Of a stretch of DNA of 64,000 nucleotides, positions 1-8,472 are shown in pieces (position 1 is the first letter of the stretch; each line of letters starts with the position of its first letter). Position numbers and translations under genes: made by a program. Below the pieces are notes generated by a model. The model worked only from the letters and a program-made list of their open reading frames with translations. It did not search any database and was not told the DNA's origin. The stretch is taken from assembly GCF_001458395.1 (NCBI RefSeq), contig NZ_CYSR01000002.1, positions 124,001 to 188,000 on the forward strand. The letters run 5' to 3'. This DNA is from Leisingera aquaemixtae. Lineage in GTDB: Bacteria; Pseudomonadota; Alphaproteobacteria; Rhodobacterales; Rhodobacteraceae.

Positions 1-22
1 GGCCCGCAGCGGCAGTGCCGGG

Positions 23-832
23 GTGCATGTGCGCTGGCTGGGCGGCGCGATGCTCGAAATCGAGGCTGCGGGCTTGCGGATCCTGACCGACCCCTGCCTG
101 GGCGAGGGTGCGGAAGCCTTTGTGATGGGCGACCCGAACGAGATGTTCGATCTGTCCAAGGGGCCGAACGTCAAACCCCATGCCCGGCTGACACCGTTTC
201 CCGGCCTCGCGCAGGAACAGTATGATCTGGTGCTGCTGAGCCACGCGCATGAGGACCATTTCGATCAGGCTGCGCAAGCCTGGCTGGACCGGAAGGTGCC
301 GCTGCTGACGCCACAGCACGATACGGCGGCGCTGGCGGAGAAAGGCTTTGCCGCGCAGGCGCTCGGGCACGGCGCGGCACGGCGGTTCGAAGCGCCGGAA
401 GGTTCGGTGACGGTCACGGCCGTGCCTGCGGTGCATTCGCTGAATCCGCGGATTGCCGCGATACTGGGCTTGGGCAATGGCTACCTGATCGAGGTGGAGG
501 CTGGCGGGCAGCGGCAGCGCATCTACTGGGCGGGGGACACGTTTGATGCGGAGCCTGTTGCTGCCGCGCTTGCCGGGCAGGCGCCGCTGGATCTGTTCAT
601 TCCGCATCTCGGCGCGGTGGGCGGCGGCGGCGCGCTGGGTCAGATTTCCATGAATTGCGGTCAGGCGGCGGATTTTGCCGCCCGGCTGGCGCCCAAGGCG
701 GTGCTGCCGGTGCATCACTCGACATATGCGCTCTACCAGGAGGGGCCGGAGGCGCTGCGCGCGGCCCATGCGGCAGCCGCGCCCGGCTGGAAGCTGAGGC
801 TGCCCGCCGAAGGCGGCCGGATCACGCTGTGA
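23..832 (+). CDS. MBL-fold metal-dependent hydrolase (UlaG-like), 5' end uncertain
   Basis: Metallo-beta-lactamase-fold hydrolase of the UlaG/RomA-like group, 269 residues from the GTG at 23. The metal-binding core is visible as SHAHEDHFD (about residue 73), a later HSLNPR, the AGDTF segment, HLGAVGGGG and a C-terminal PVHHSTY. These are the His and Asp ligands expected for a two-metal site. The substrate cannot be read from the sequence; relatives act on phosphodiester or lactone bonds. The frame stays open to the left window edge with linker-like residues (ARSGSAG), so the true start, possibly with a signal peptide, may lie outside. The gene ends at a shared hairpin terminator facing metG. 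Confidence 0.8.
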   Translation: MHVRWLGGAMLEIEAAGLRILTDPCLGEGAEAFVMGDPNEMFDLSKGPNVKPHARLTPFPGLAQEQYDLVLLSHAHEDHFDQAAQAWLDRKVPLLTPQHDTAALAEKGFAAQALGHGAARRFEAPEGSVTVTAVPAVHSLNPRIAAILGLGNGYLIEVEAGGQRQRIYWAGDTFDAEPVAAALAGQAPLDLFIPHLGAVGGGGALGQISMNCGQAADFAARLAPKAVLPVHHSTYALYQEGPEALRAAHAAAAPGWKLRLPAEGGRITL

Positions 833-838
833 CACGAA

Positions 839-865
839 AAAGGCCCCTCCTGGAGAGCGGCCTTT
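839..865. terminator. Bidirectional terminator between the MBL hydrolase and metG
   Basis: Inverted repeat AAAGGCC / GGCCTTT with a 13-base loop lies between two convergent genes. The A and T runs flank the stem on both strands, so it can terminate either transcript. Confidence 0.6.
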
Positions 866-887
866 GCAGTTGAGATCAAGGGCAGCC

Positions 888-2606
888 TTAGCTGCGGGTG
901 CCGGAGAAGCGCGCCTGCCAGTCTTCGCGCTGTTCGTCGGTGATCTTGGCGAACAGCACGTCCGGCACGGTGAAGCCGTGGCCTGCGGGCAGGGCGGAGA
1001 GCGCCGCCGCCGCATCCTCGGGCCAGCTGCGGTCGTCCGAGTTCAGCGCCGCCATCAGCGTGTCGGTGGCGTGCGGGATGAAGGGCGCCGACAGCACCGC
1101 GTAAAGGCGGATCAGGTTCAGGCCCAGGCGCACCTGCGCGGCGGCGCGCTCGGGGTCTTCCTTGAACACCGACCAGGGCGCGGCCGACTGCAGGTATTCA
1201 TTGCCGGCAACCCAGATCGCCCGCAGCTCCTGCGAGGATTTGCGAACCTCCATCGCCTCCATATGGCCCTCATAGGCGCGGATGCGGGTGCTGAGCTCCT
1301 CGATCAGCGCCTGTTCCTGCGGCCCGTAGTCGCCGCCAGCGGGAACCTCTTCGCCGAACTTGGAGCGGCAGAACTTGGTGATGCGGCTGACGAAGTTGCC
1401 CAGCACGTCGGCCAGGTCCTTGTTCACCGACTGCTGGAAATTCTCCCAGGTGAATTCGGAGTCAGAGCTTTCCGGCGCGTGGGACAGCAGCCACCAGCGC
1501 CAGTAGTCGGCGGGCAGGATCTCCAGCGCCTGGTCCATGAACACGCCGCGCCCCTGCGAGGTGGAGAACTGGCCGCCGTCATAGTTCAGGTAGTTGAAGG
1601 ATTTCAGGTGGTCGACCAGCTTCCACGGCTCACCCGAGCCGAGGATGGTGGCCGGGAAGGACAGGGTGTGGAAGGGGACGTTGTCCTTGCCCATGAACTG
1701 GACGTATTTGACATCCTCCGCGCCCTTGTCGGTGCGCCACCAGCGCTGCCAGTCGGCGTCCGGCCTGCCGCTGGCATCGGCCCATTCCTTGGCGCAGGCG
1801 ATGTATTCGATCGGCGCGTCGAACCAGACGTAAAAGACTTTGCCCTCCATGCCGGGCCAGTCCTCGTCGCCTTTCTTGACCGGCACGCCCCAGTCCAGGT
1901 CGCGGGTGATGCCGCGGTCCTGCAGGCCGTCGCCGTCATGCAGCCATTTCTTGGCAATCGAGGTGGTCAGGACCGGCCAGTCCTTCTTGGAGTCGATCCA
2001 GGCGTCCAGCTGATCCTTCAGCTGCGACTGGCACAGATACAGGTGCTTGGTCTCGCGCACTTCCAGGTCGGTGGAGCCGGACACGGCAGAGCGCGGGTTG
2101 ATGAGGTCGGTGGGGTCCAGCTGCTTGGTGCATTCCTCGCACTGGTCGCCGCGGGCGTGCTCATAGCCGCAGTTGGGGCAGGTGCCCTCGATATAGCGGT
2201 CGGGCAGGAAACGGCCGTCGGCGTTGGAATAGACCTGCTTTTCGGTGACTTCGCGGATCAGGCCTGCTTCGGCCAGCTTGCCTGCGAAATGCTGGGTCAG
2301 CGCGTGGTTCTGCGGGCTGGAGGAGCGGCCGAAGTGGTCAAACGACAGGGCGAACCCCTTGGCGATCTCTGCCTGGATGGCGTGCATCTCGGCGCAGTAT
2401 TCCGCGACCGGCTTGTCCGCCTTGGCGGCGGCCAGTTCCGCCGGGGTGCCGTGCTCGTCGGTGGCGCAGAGGAACATCACCTCATTGCCGCGTCCGCGCT
2501 GGAACCGGGCATACAGGTCGGCAGGCAGCTGCGAGCCCACCAGGTTGCCCAGATGCTTGATCCCGTTGATGTAAGGGATCGCCGAAGTGATCAGAATGCG
2601 TGCCAT
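888..2606 (-). CDS. metG: Methionine--tRNA ligase
   Basis: Methionyl-tRNA synthetase, which charges tRNA-Met in the cytoplasm. The N-terminus [20 protein letters not shown] carries the HIGH-type signature as HLGN. A zinc knuckle follows ([17 protein letters not shown]), then the KMSKS-equivalent loop, here written FSTSQGRG. The C-terminal part is the helical anticodon-binding domain, with no EMAP-like tRNA-binding extension. Two ATGs lie three codons apart. The inner one (2606) is chosen because GGATGGA sits at good Shine-Dalgarno distance and MARILITS is the usual family start; it gives 572 residues. The gene stands alone, convergent with the upstream hydrolase. Confidence 0.95.
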   Translation of the reverse strand: MARILITSAIPYINGIKHLGNLVGSQLPADLYARFQRGRGNEVMFLCATDEHGTPAELAAAKADKPVAEYCAEMHAIQAEIAKGFALSFDHFGRSSSPQNHALTQHFAGKLAEAGLIREVTEKQVYSNADGRFLPDRYIEGTCPNCGYEHARGDQCEECTKQLDPTDLINPRSAVSGSTDLEVRETKHLYLCQSQLKDQLDAWIDSKKDWPVLTTSIAKKWLHDGDGLQDRGITRDLDWGVPVKKGDEDWPGMEGKVFYVWFDAPIEYIACAKEWADASGRPDADWQRWWRTDKGAEDVKYVQFMGKDNVPFHTLSFPATILGSGEPWKLVDHLKSFNYLNYDGGQFSTSQGRGVFMDQALEILPADYWRWWLLSHAPESSDSEFTWENFQQSVNKDLADVLGNFVSRITKFCRSKFGEEVPAGGDYGPQEQALIEELSTRIRAYEGHMEAMEVRKSSQELRAIWVAGNEYLQSAAPWSVFKEDPERAAAQVRLGLNLIRLYAVLSAPFIPHATDTLMAALNSDDRSWPEDAAAALSALPAGHGFTVPDVLFAKITDEQREDWQARFSGTRS

Positions 2607-2806
2607 GCCATCCATCCAGGTTTTGCGTCAGAGGCCCGTCTAACGCATGGCAGGCGCGGCGGAAACCCCTGCTGTGCGCCGCACGGGAGGAGGCGGGCGG
2701 ACGCGCTTGTCCTCTGTAGGGCGGGCAAAATGCCCCTGGCCTCTGATCTGGCGTTGCAGGGGCGCAATCCGTGAATGTAAACAAAGCCTTAAAGGGTCAT
2801 AGATGC

Positions 2807-2840
2807 TGTCCGAATGTTTCGCGCGCGAAACATTCGGACA
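2807..2840. repeat. Perfect 34-bp palindrome
   Basis: Two 17-base arms, each reading TGTCCGAATGTTTCGCG inward, form a loop-free perfect palindrome 13 bp beyond the stop codon of the MFS gene and about 200 bp upstream of metG. No T tract follows on either strand, so it is not a standard terminator. The function is unknown; it could be a protein-binding or recombination site. Confidence 0.7.
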
Positions 2841-2853
2841 GAAATGCTTACCT

Positions 2854-4080
2854 TTATTTCCGGCGCTCGCGGGTCCGTTTCAGCAGGCGGCCGATGGTGA
2901 AAGAGGTGCGCGGCGCATAGACATAGCTGGTGCGCTCTTCCGGGGTCGCGCGGACTTTCATCCGGCTGAGGCCGAAGACGATCAGCAGCACGTGGCCGCC
3001 GGCAACATAGGCAAACAGCGCCGGCGGTCCGTAGGCATCAATCAGCGCCGAGGAAACATAGGGCGAGGCGATGGCGCCAAGCGCGTACCAGAACATCAGC
3101 GCCGCCGACAGCTCGACCCGTTCGGCGGTCGTGGCAAAGTCGTTGGCGTGGGCGGCCGAGACCGAGAAGATCGGGAAGGTTGTGAAGCCGAAGAACCCTG
3201 CCGTCACCATCACCCCCAGGGTGCCGGTGCCGCTGGCCGCCATGGTGATGCCGCAACTGAGAATGGCGGCGCCCGACAGCCAGATCAGCACCCAGCGGCG
3301 GTCGTATTTGTCGGCCAGCCAGCCCATCGGGTACTGCGCCAGCGCGCCGCCCAGCACGAAAGAGGCAAGGAAGAAGGCGATCTGGCCGATCTCCAGCCCG
3401 ACCTCCTGGCCATAAATCGGGCCGACCATCCGGAAGGAGGCGGAGCTGAGCGCGGCCACGATCACCCCCGCCACGGCCAGCGGCGAGCAGCGCCAGGCCA
3501 GTTTGGGGCGCAGGCGCGGCGCGTCGGGGATTTCCGGCTGGCTGGCCCGGGTCAGGGTCAGCGGCAGCAGCGCCGCGCAGCACAGCAGCGCCAGCAGGTT
3601 GTACGAGATATAGGCTGCGGGCGGCAGCACCGCGATGATCAGCTGCGCCGCCAGCGAGGCGCTGAGGTCGGCCAGCCGGTAGGTGCCCATGGCGCGGCCG
3701 CGGGTTTCGTTGGTGACCTTGGCGTTGAGCCAGGCCTCGATCACCGTGTAGCAGCCTGCCACGCACAGGCCGGAGGCCATCCGCATCGCCGCCCAGGCAT
3801 AGGGGTTTTCGGTCAGCGTGTGGCCCAGCAGCCCCATGGCGCCAAGCGCGGTGCACACGGCAAAGGCGCGGGAATGGCCGACATTGCCCATCAGCCGCGG
3901 CGCCCACCAGCAGCCGATGAAGAAGCCGAGGAAATGGCCGGAGCCCAAGAGGCCGATCTGCTCCGTGGTGAAGTTGAGCGTCAGCCCTGAAATGGCATCG
4001 AGCGGGCCGACGCCTCCGGTCGACAGCTGCAGCAGGATGACGGACAGGAACAGGGCGGCAAAGGAGATGATCAGGCGCAT
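2854..4080 (-). CDS. MFS transporter (YcaD-like)
   Basis: Inner-membrane major facilitator superfamily transporter, 408 residues with about twelve hydrophobic segments in two halves. The first helix starts at the N-terminus (MRLIISFAALFLSVILLQLS). The loop between helices 2 and 3 carries a degenerate signature. A second-half loop reads GWLADKYDRR, the classical MFS loop pattern. The TETRGRAMGTY-type segment in the first half fits the YcaD-like subgroup. The transported compound cannot be inferred. It has no close operon partner: YceI starts about 100 bp upstream on the same strand, and the perfect palindrome lies just past its stop codon. Confidence 0.85.
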   Translation of the reverse strand: MRLIISFAALFLSVILLQLSTGGVGPLDAISGLTLNFTTEQIGLLGSGHFLGFFIGCWWAPRLMGNVGHSRAFAVCTALGAMGLLGHTLTENPYAWAAMRMASGLCVAGCYTVIEAWLNAKVTNETRGRAMGTYRLADLSASLAAQLIIAVLPPAAYISYNLLALLCCAALLPLTLTRASQPEIPDAPRLRPKLAWRCSPLAVAGVIVAALSSASFRMVGPIYGQEVGLEIGQIAFFLASFVLGGALAQYPMGWLADKYDRRWVLIWLSGAAILSCGITMAASGTGTLGVMVTAGFFGFTTFPIFSVSAAHANDFATTAERVELSAALMFWYALGAIASPYVSSALIDAYGPPALFAYVAGGHVLLIVFGLSRMKVRATPEERTSYVYAPRTSFTIGRLLKRTRERRK

Positions 4081-4184
4081 AACGGTGCGACCATGACAGG
4101 CTGAGACGGCATTGCCAGCCGGTTTCCGCCAAACCCGTGTCGTATTTCTGCGCGGCGGTGCTTTTCGGCACGCCGCGGGCGGGG

Positions 4185-4805
4185 TCAGCCCGCTTGCCGG
4201 ATGCGGGCCCGGATCGCCAGGCTCACCCGGTCGGCGACCAGGCCCGCATAGCCGTTGGCGCCGAAGGCGGCGCGGCTGAGCGCGCCTGTAAGATGCACGT
4301 CCAGTTGCCGCAGGTCGTCCGGCGCGCTGCCGGGACGGCGGTAGAGCGCGGCCTGCAGGGTGACCGGCCGGGTGGTGCCGCGCAGAGTGAGATCGCCGGT
4401 GATCTGCGCGCCGCCGGACAGCCGCCCGTCAGGCCCGAGGCGGACCCGGGTGGAGCGGAAGCGGATGTCCGGATGCCGGGCGGCGTCCAGAATGCCCGGG
4501 CTTTTCAGCGCTTCGGTGGCAAAGACCAGCCCTGTCCGGGCGCGCCGCGCGTCGAGGGTGATATCGGCCTCGCTCCGGGCCAGGTTCTGCGGGTCGATGC
4601 GGATGCGCGCCGCGCGCACCGGAAGCCGGCCCTGCTGCGGCTGGCCGTTGAGCAGGAAGGTGAAGCGGACGTCGGTGGCGCTGGGCACCAGGCGGTACGG
4701 CAGCGGCGCCGCCATCAGCGCCTGCGGCGCCAGCAGCGCGGCGCTGAGGCCTGCCAGCAGGCGGCGGCGCTGTATCCGGGCAGGCGGTGTCCGGGCTGTT
4801 TGCAT
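4185..4805 (-). CDS. YceI family periplasmic protein
   Basis: YceI-like lipid-binding protein, 206 residues. The N-terminus has a twin-arginine-like export signal (RRRLLAGLSAALLAPQALMA), so the mature protein is probably periplasmic. The rest shows the YceI beta-barrel pattern: VRFTFLLNG, then SEADITLDARRA, SPGILDAARHPDIRF and GDLTLRGTTRPVTL. Family members bind long amphiphilic molecules such as polyisoprenoids. It starts 227 bp downstream of imuA on the same strand but is separated from it by a strong hairpin, so co-transcription is doubtful. Confidence 0.85.
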   Translation of the reverse strand: MQTARTPPARIQRRRLLAGLSAALLAPQALMAAPLPYRLVPSATDVRFTFLLNGQPQQGRLPVRAARIRIDPQNLARSEADITLDARRARTGLVFATEALKSPGILDAARHPDIRFRSTRVRLGPDGRLSGGAQITGDLTLRGTTRPVTLQAALYRRPGSAPDDLRQLDVHLTGALSRAAFGANGYAGLVADRVSLAIRARIRQAG

Positions 4806-4987
4806 GAGGCTTTTCCAATCCGTTTTGCGGGCTGCCGTCCGAGCTTATCGCGGTTTCCCGGCGGGGCGGCTCACTTTCCCGCGTGCGGCGCCGGGGGGCT
4901 TGCGCAATCCCACGAAGCACCGGCAGGCCTGCGGCGGCGCGGCTGGCTCCCCCCAGGCGCCGGCTTTTTGCCAAAAGCCATCGCCTG

Positions 4988-5077
4988 TTGGGCCCGGCAC
5001 CGTGCAAAGCCCGGTGCCGGGCCCAAAGCCGCTAAGGCGGCGCTGGCGCAGCCAGGGCCTCCTGCGGGTGCGGGAGG
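4988..5077. repeat. Dispersed hairpin repeat, copy A
   Basis: A 15-bp perfect stem (4988-5002 with 5012-5026) is followed by a conserved flank containing GCGCTGGCGC, GCCAGGGC and CCTGCGGG. The same arrangement recurs at 59880-59970 with a different but still fully paired stem. The imuA stop codon (TAG, 5032-5034) and last codons lie inside this copy. Confidence 0.65.
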
Positions 5078-5886
5078 GCTCCGGATCGGCCTTGGGGCAT
5101 GGCCCCGGATTGGCCTTGGGACAGGCCTTGGGCGGTCCCGGCAGGCTCCGTGCCTGCCGGGACCGCTTGGGGTGCCGGAACAGCCTGCAGCGGGCTGCCT
5201 GCGCCAGCCTGGAGGATCTGCCAGCTGCGGGGCGGCAGGGTGCGGGCGCGCAGGCGCTGCAAGCTCCAGCAGCTTTGCGGGGCGGTGCCCTCCCCGCCGG
5301 CCGCTTGGCCGCACGCGGGCAGGTCATGGCGCAAGCGGTTGCGGGCCGCGCGGTTATGGGCAGGGGCAAGATGCCAGCGGCTTTCGATGCCCTGGGCGCC
5401 GCCCTGGCCGGGGGTCAGCAGCAGGCCCAGCGGCGCCGGGCCGAAACACCCGCCGGCCTCCGCCGCCAGGTGCAGCCGCCGCACCGGGGTCATGGCGGGC
5501 GGTTCGGGCAGCTCTGCCACCACCAGCGCCGCTGCGCCGCTGCGCAGGGCTTCCTCCATGGCCCAGAGCTGGTCCTCTGTCCGGGCGGCCTGCACGAACA
5601 GGAAGCGGGCGGGGCTGGCACAGGCGGCCAGCCCCTCCGGGTTCAGCGGGCGGCCGCCCCGCGGCGGCAACAGCCACAGGACCGGCGCGGGGGCCGTTTC
5701 CGGTGCGGTTTGCCAGGCGCTGTTCCGGGCGGCTTGCTGGGCGGCGGCGGCGAGCCAGAGCGCAAACCGGTGGCGGGCGGGGCCGCAGGCCTCATGCGTG
5801 CGGCCGTGCTCCAGGGCAATCCCTTCCGTCAGGGGCAGCGCCGGGCGGGGGCTGTGGCGGCGGCGGTTGAGCAGGTGAGTCGGCAT
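5032..5886 (-). CDS. imuA: ImuA-like SOS mutagenesis protein with repeat-encoded tail
   Basis: ImuA family protein, normally the first gene of the LexA-controlled imuA-imuB-dnaE2 mutagenesis cassette that performs error-prone translesion synthesis. Recognised from the N-terminal RRRHSPRPALPLTEGIALE, the RFLFVQAARTEDQLWAMEE segment, PVRRLHLAAEAGG, LGLLLTPGQGGAQGIESRW and the late RARTLPPRSW. After about residue 225 the protein becomes a low-complexity Ala/Gly/Pro/Gln tail encoded by palindromic repeats (5132-5166 and copy A at 4988-5077). No imuB or dnaE2 follows; YceI does. A LexA box lies 17 bp upstream of the ATG. The protein is full length for the family but may have gained its tail by repeat insertion. 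Confidence 0.8.
   Translation of the reverse strand: MPTHLLNRRRHSPRPALPLTEGIALEHGRTHEACGPARHRFALWLAAAAQQAARNSAWQTAPETAPAPVLWLLPPRGGRPLNPEGLAACASPARFLFVQAARTEDQLWAMEEALRSGAAALVVAELPEPPAMTPVRRLHLAAEAGGCFGPAPLGLLLTPGQGGAQGIESRWHLAPAHNRAARNRLRHDLPACGQAAGGEGTAPQSCWSLQRLRARTLPPRSWQILQAGAGSPLQAVPAPQAVPAGTEPAGTAQGLSQGQSGAMPQGRSGALPHPQEALAAPAPP
5132..5166. repeat. Inverted repeat inside the 3' part of imuA
   Basis: GCGGTCCCGGCAGGC (5132-5146) pairs perfectly with 5152-5166 across a five-base loop. It encodes the Ala/Val/Pro/Gly-rich stretch near the ImuA C-terminus. Neighbouring copies of GGCCTTGGG give the tail a repetitive look. Confidence 0.65.
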
Positions 5887-5902
5887 GGAGTGACTATAGA
5901 GT

Positions 5903-5917
5903 GTTCGCTATTTGTTC
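5903..5917 (-). promoter_or_regulatory. LexA (SOS) box upstream of imuA
   Basis: GTTCGCTATTTGTTC matches the alphaproteobacterial LexA consensus GTTC-N7-GTTC exactly. It lies 17 bp upstream of the imuA start codon, where bound LexA would block the promoter until DNA damage. Confidence 0.85.
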
Positions 5918-6066
5918 TCAATTGTAACCGTGGGCGCAGGGGGATCTGCCGCAACGTGGTGCTCCCGCCCGGACCCGCGCCTCCGCGAGAGGCGCAGTTC
6001 CGGTTGGGCCGGGCGCCGCGCGTTGCGCGGCGCGGCGGCGCGTGCGGCAGGCCGGTCCGGACGCTG

Positions 6067-6861
6067 TCAGGCCGGGGCGAGCGCGTCTTCGAGCGCCTGG
6101 AAAAAATCCGCTCGGGCATGGGTCTCGATCCAGGGCTTGTGGCCGCAGCGCCGCAGCAGGCGGAAGCGGAGCCCCGGCAGCGCCTTTCGCAGCGGCTGTC
6201 GGACGCCGGCGGCCGGGTGCGGATCCTGATCGCCGTGAAGGACAATCACCGGGCAGCGGATCCTGGCCGCCTCCCGCAGCAGCACGCCGGAGCGGCGCAG
6301 CTCTGCAGCCTCGGCCCGGACGCTTTGGAAAATCCCGCGGTCAAAGGAGATCTGCGGAGGCGGAAGATCCGGCAGCGGCGCACAGGCCTCTGCCTGGTCC
6401 AGCAGCTGCACCGCGCGGGCCAGTCCTGCCGGCGTCTCCATGCCGCTGCCGCCAAGCAGCGCAGTCAGCTCCTGCCGTTCCGCAGGCCGCAGGCGGGCCT
6501 GCCGGACGGCGTCAATCTGTGCCGCAAACCGGGCCTCGAAGGGCGGGCAGCCTGCCAGTACCAGTTTGGCGGCCAGATGCGGATGCCGGGCTGCCAGCAG
6601 GCAGGCCAGCCAGGCGCCCCAGGACAAGCCGATCAGAACCACAGGGGCGGCGCAGGCCGTCTCCAGCTGGTGCCGCAGCTCGGAGATCTGTCCCTCCACG
6701 GAAGTCTCGGACTGCCAGGGCTCCAGCACACCAAAACCGCGGGCGGCCAGTTCCTGCGCCACCGGGGCCGCCTCGCCGGCAGCACCCGGGCCGCCGTGCA
6801 GCACGGCGGCGGTGAACGGCGGGGCGCCGTGCTGCCGGGTGAAGGGAGCCGCGGGCTGCAT
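6067..6861 (-). CDS. Alpha/beta-fold hydrolase
   Basis: Alpha/beta hydrolase of about 264 residues. The oxyanion-hole region reads LHGGPG (residues 21-26). The nucleophile elbow is GLSWG with Ser80. The acid is in HGDQDPHP and the catalytic His in CGHKPWIE. The substrate is unknown; relatives include esterases and proline iminopeptidase-like enzymes. The ATG at 6861 is preferred because AAGGAAG precedes it at about 7 bases. A longer reading would run into the rhodanese gene, which ends 20 bp upstream on the same strand, so the two are probably co-transcribed. Confidence 0.8.
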   Translation of the reverse strand: MQPAAPFTRQHGAPPFTAAVLHGGPGAAGEAAPVAQELAARGFGVLEPWQSETSVEGQISELRHQLETACAAPVVLIGLSWGAWLACLLAARHPHLAAKLVLAGCPPFEARFAAQIDAVRQARLRPAERQELTALLGGSGMETPAGLARAVQLLDQAEACAPLPDLPPPQISFDRGIFQSVRAEAAELRRSGVLLREAARIRCPVIVLHGDQDPHPAAGVRQPLRKALPGLRFRLLRRCGHKPWIETHARADFFQALEDALAPA

Positions 6862-6881
6862 CCTGCGCTTCCTTGCCTGGC

Positions 6882-7283
6882 TCAGCCCTCGCGCGGGACG
6901 ACCGGGCCGCCCTGTTTGGCCCATTCGGTGAAGCCGCCCTCCAGATGCACCACGGGGTTCAGCCCCATCTCCATCGCCGCTTTGGCGCTCAGCGCCGAGC
7001 GCCAGGCGCTGGCGCAGTAGAACACATAGGTCTTATCCTGGTTGAACACAGGTTTGTGGTAGGGGCTGTCCGGGTCGATCCAGAATTCCAGCATCCCGCG
7101 CGGGCAGGAAAATGCGCCTGGGATCATGCCGGTGCGCTGCAGCTCGCGGATGTCGCGCAGGTCGACGAAGACGTAGCTCTCGTCCAGAACCTTCTGCTTG
7201 GCCTCTTCGACGGGCATGGTGCCGACCAGGCTGTTTGCCTCGGCCAGCAGCGCCTTGACGCCCTTGGTGATGGTTTGCGGCAT
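6882..7283 (-). CDS. Rhodanese-like domain protein
   Basis: Single-domain rhodanese homologue, 133 residues, a candidate cytoplasmic sulfurtransferase. The fold markers are FVDLRDIRELQRTGMIPGA, then the active-site loop FYCASAWRS with Cys90, and the C-terminal HLEGGFTEW. The intact Cys argues for a catalytic protein rather than a structural rhodanese module. AAAGGAG lies five bases before the ATG. It is divergent from the aldo/keto reductase and probably leads a two-gene unit with the downstream alpha/beta hydrolase. Confidence 0.85.
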   Translation of the reverse strand: MPQTITKGVKALLAEANSLVGTMPVEEAKQKVLDESYVFVDLRDIRELQRTGMIPGAFSCPRGMLEFWIDPDSPYHKPVFNQDKTYVFYCASAWRSALSAKAAMEMGLNPVVHLEGGFTEWAKQGGPVVPREG

Positions 7284-7405
7284 GGGAACTCCTTTGCTCG
7301 GCTTGCGCGCAGGCTGGCCGCTTTGCCGCGCCGGTGCAAGCGGCTTGCACTTCCCGGGCGGGGCCTTAGGGTCGCAGGCACATCCGCAACTGGGGAGCGC
7401 GCGAT

Positions 7406-8449
7406 ATGAAAATGAACCCGTTGGGCCGTACCGGCATCGAGGTCTCTGAACTGTGCCTGGGCACGATGACCTTTGGCACCCAGACGCCGGAGGCGGAGGC
7501 CCATGCGCAGATCGCCATGGCGCTGGCGGCAGGCGTGAACTTTGTTGACACGGCCGAGATGTATCCGGTGAACCCGGTCAGCGCGGAGACCATCGGCAAC
7601 AGCGAGCGCATTATCGGCAGCTGGAACGCAAAGACGGGGCGGCGCGGGGAATATATCCTGGCAACCAAGCATTCGGGCGAGGGAATGAAACATGCGCGGG
7701 ACGGGGCGCCGATCTCGTCGAAGACCATCGCGGCCGCCGTGGAAGGCTCGCTGAAACGGCTGCAGACGGATTACATTGACCTCTACCAGTTCCATTGGCC
7801 GAACCGGGGCAGCTACATGTTCCGGCAGAACTGGACCTATGACCCCTCCGGCCAGAACCGGGAGGCGGTGCTGGCCAATATGGAGGACTGCTTGGAGGCG
7901 CTGCAGCGCGAGGTGGAGCGCGGCACCATCCGCGCCTTTGGCCTGTCGAACGAAAGCGCCTGGGGCACCGCCCAGTGGCTGCGCATCGCCGGAGAACGCG
8001 GCTGGCCGCGGGTGGCGACGATCCAGAACGAATACTCGCTGCTGTGCCGGATGTATGACACCGACCTGGCGGAGCTGAGCGTCAATGAGGACGTCGGCCT
8101 GATGGCGTTTTCGCCGCTGGGCACCGGGCTGCTGACCGGCAAGTATCAGGACGGGGCGGTGCCGGAGGGTTCGCGCAAATCGATCAACCCGGAGCTGGGC
8201 GGGCGCCACTCGCCGCGGGTCTATGAGGCGGTGGCGGCCTATCTGGAGATTGCCAGGCGGCACGGGCTGGACCCGGTTCATATGGCGCTGGCCTGGTGCC
8301 GGACCCGGCCGTTCATGGCGTCAGCAATCTTTGGCGCCACCCGCCTGCCGCAGCTGGAGCATCTGCTGCAATCGGTGGAAGTGGAGCTGAGCCAGGAGGT
8401 TCTGGACGAAATCAACGCGGCGCACCGGGCGCATCCGATGCCGTATTGA
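7406..8449 (+). CDS. Aldo/keto reductase (Tas-like)
   Basis: NAD(P)H-dependent aldo/keto reductase, 347 residues, most like the Tas/YghZ branch. The TIM-barrel start is MNPLGRTGIEVSELCLGTMT. The catalytic tetrad is readable: Asp and Tyr in DTAEMYPV, Lys in LATKHSG and His in YQFHWPN. The C-terminal SAIFGATRLPQLEHLL is the NADP-binding stretch. The substrate is not evident. GGGGAG lies upstream of the ATG. It is divergent from the rhodanese gene and followed by a dispersed hairpin repeat and then the convergent cdhR. Confidence 0.9.
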   Translation: MKMNPLGRTGIEVSELCLGTMTFGTQTPEAEAHAQIAMALAAGVNFVDTAEMYPVNPVSAETIGNSERIIGSWNAKTGRRGEYILATKHSGEGMKHARDGAPISSKTIAAAVEGSLKRLQTDYIDLYQFHWPNRGSYMFRQNWTYDPSGQNREAVLANMEDCLEALQREVERGTIRAFGLSNESAWGTAQWLRIAGERGWPRVATIQNEYSLLCRMYDTDLAELSVNEDVGLMAFSPLGTGLLTGKYQDGAVPEGSRKSINPELGGRHSPRVYEAVAAYLEIARRHGLDPVHMALAWCRTRPFMASAIFGATRLPQLEHLLQSVEVELSQEVLDEINAAHRAHPMPY

Positions 8450-8472
8450 GGCAGGTTGAAGCGGGCGGAGGA

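Noticed and set aside
864-2774. A 636-codon open frame on the + strand opposite metG, and many other long antisense frames over GC-rich genes
   Set aside because: They mirror the real genes codon by codon, lack family motifs and are a by-product of high GC content.
2816-2833. The centre of the 34-bp palindrome as a parS site
   Set aside because: parS has four bases between TGTTTC and GAAACA; here there are six, and no parAB genes are nearby.
5032-5886. imuA as a truncated pseudogene
   Set aside because: All family-typical segments are present in order and the LexA box is intact; only the tail is unusual.
4137-7020. Overlapping + strand frames of 577 and 886 codons between 4.1 and 7.0 kb
   Set aside because: They lie opposite YceI, imuA and the hydrolase, which have clear family signatures; the frames are rich in Arg, Gly and Ala only.
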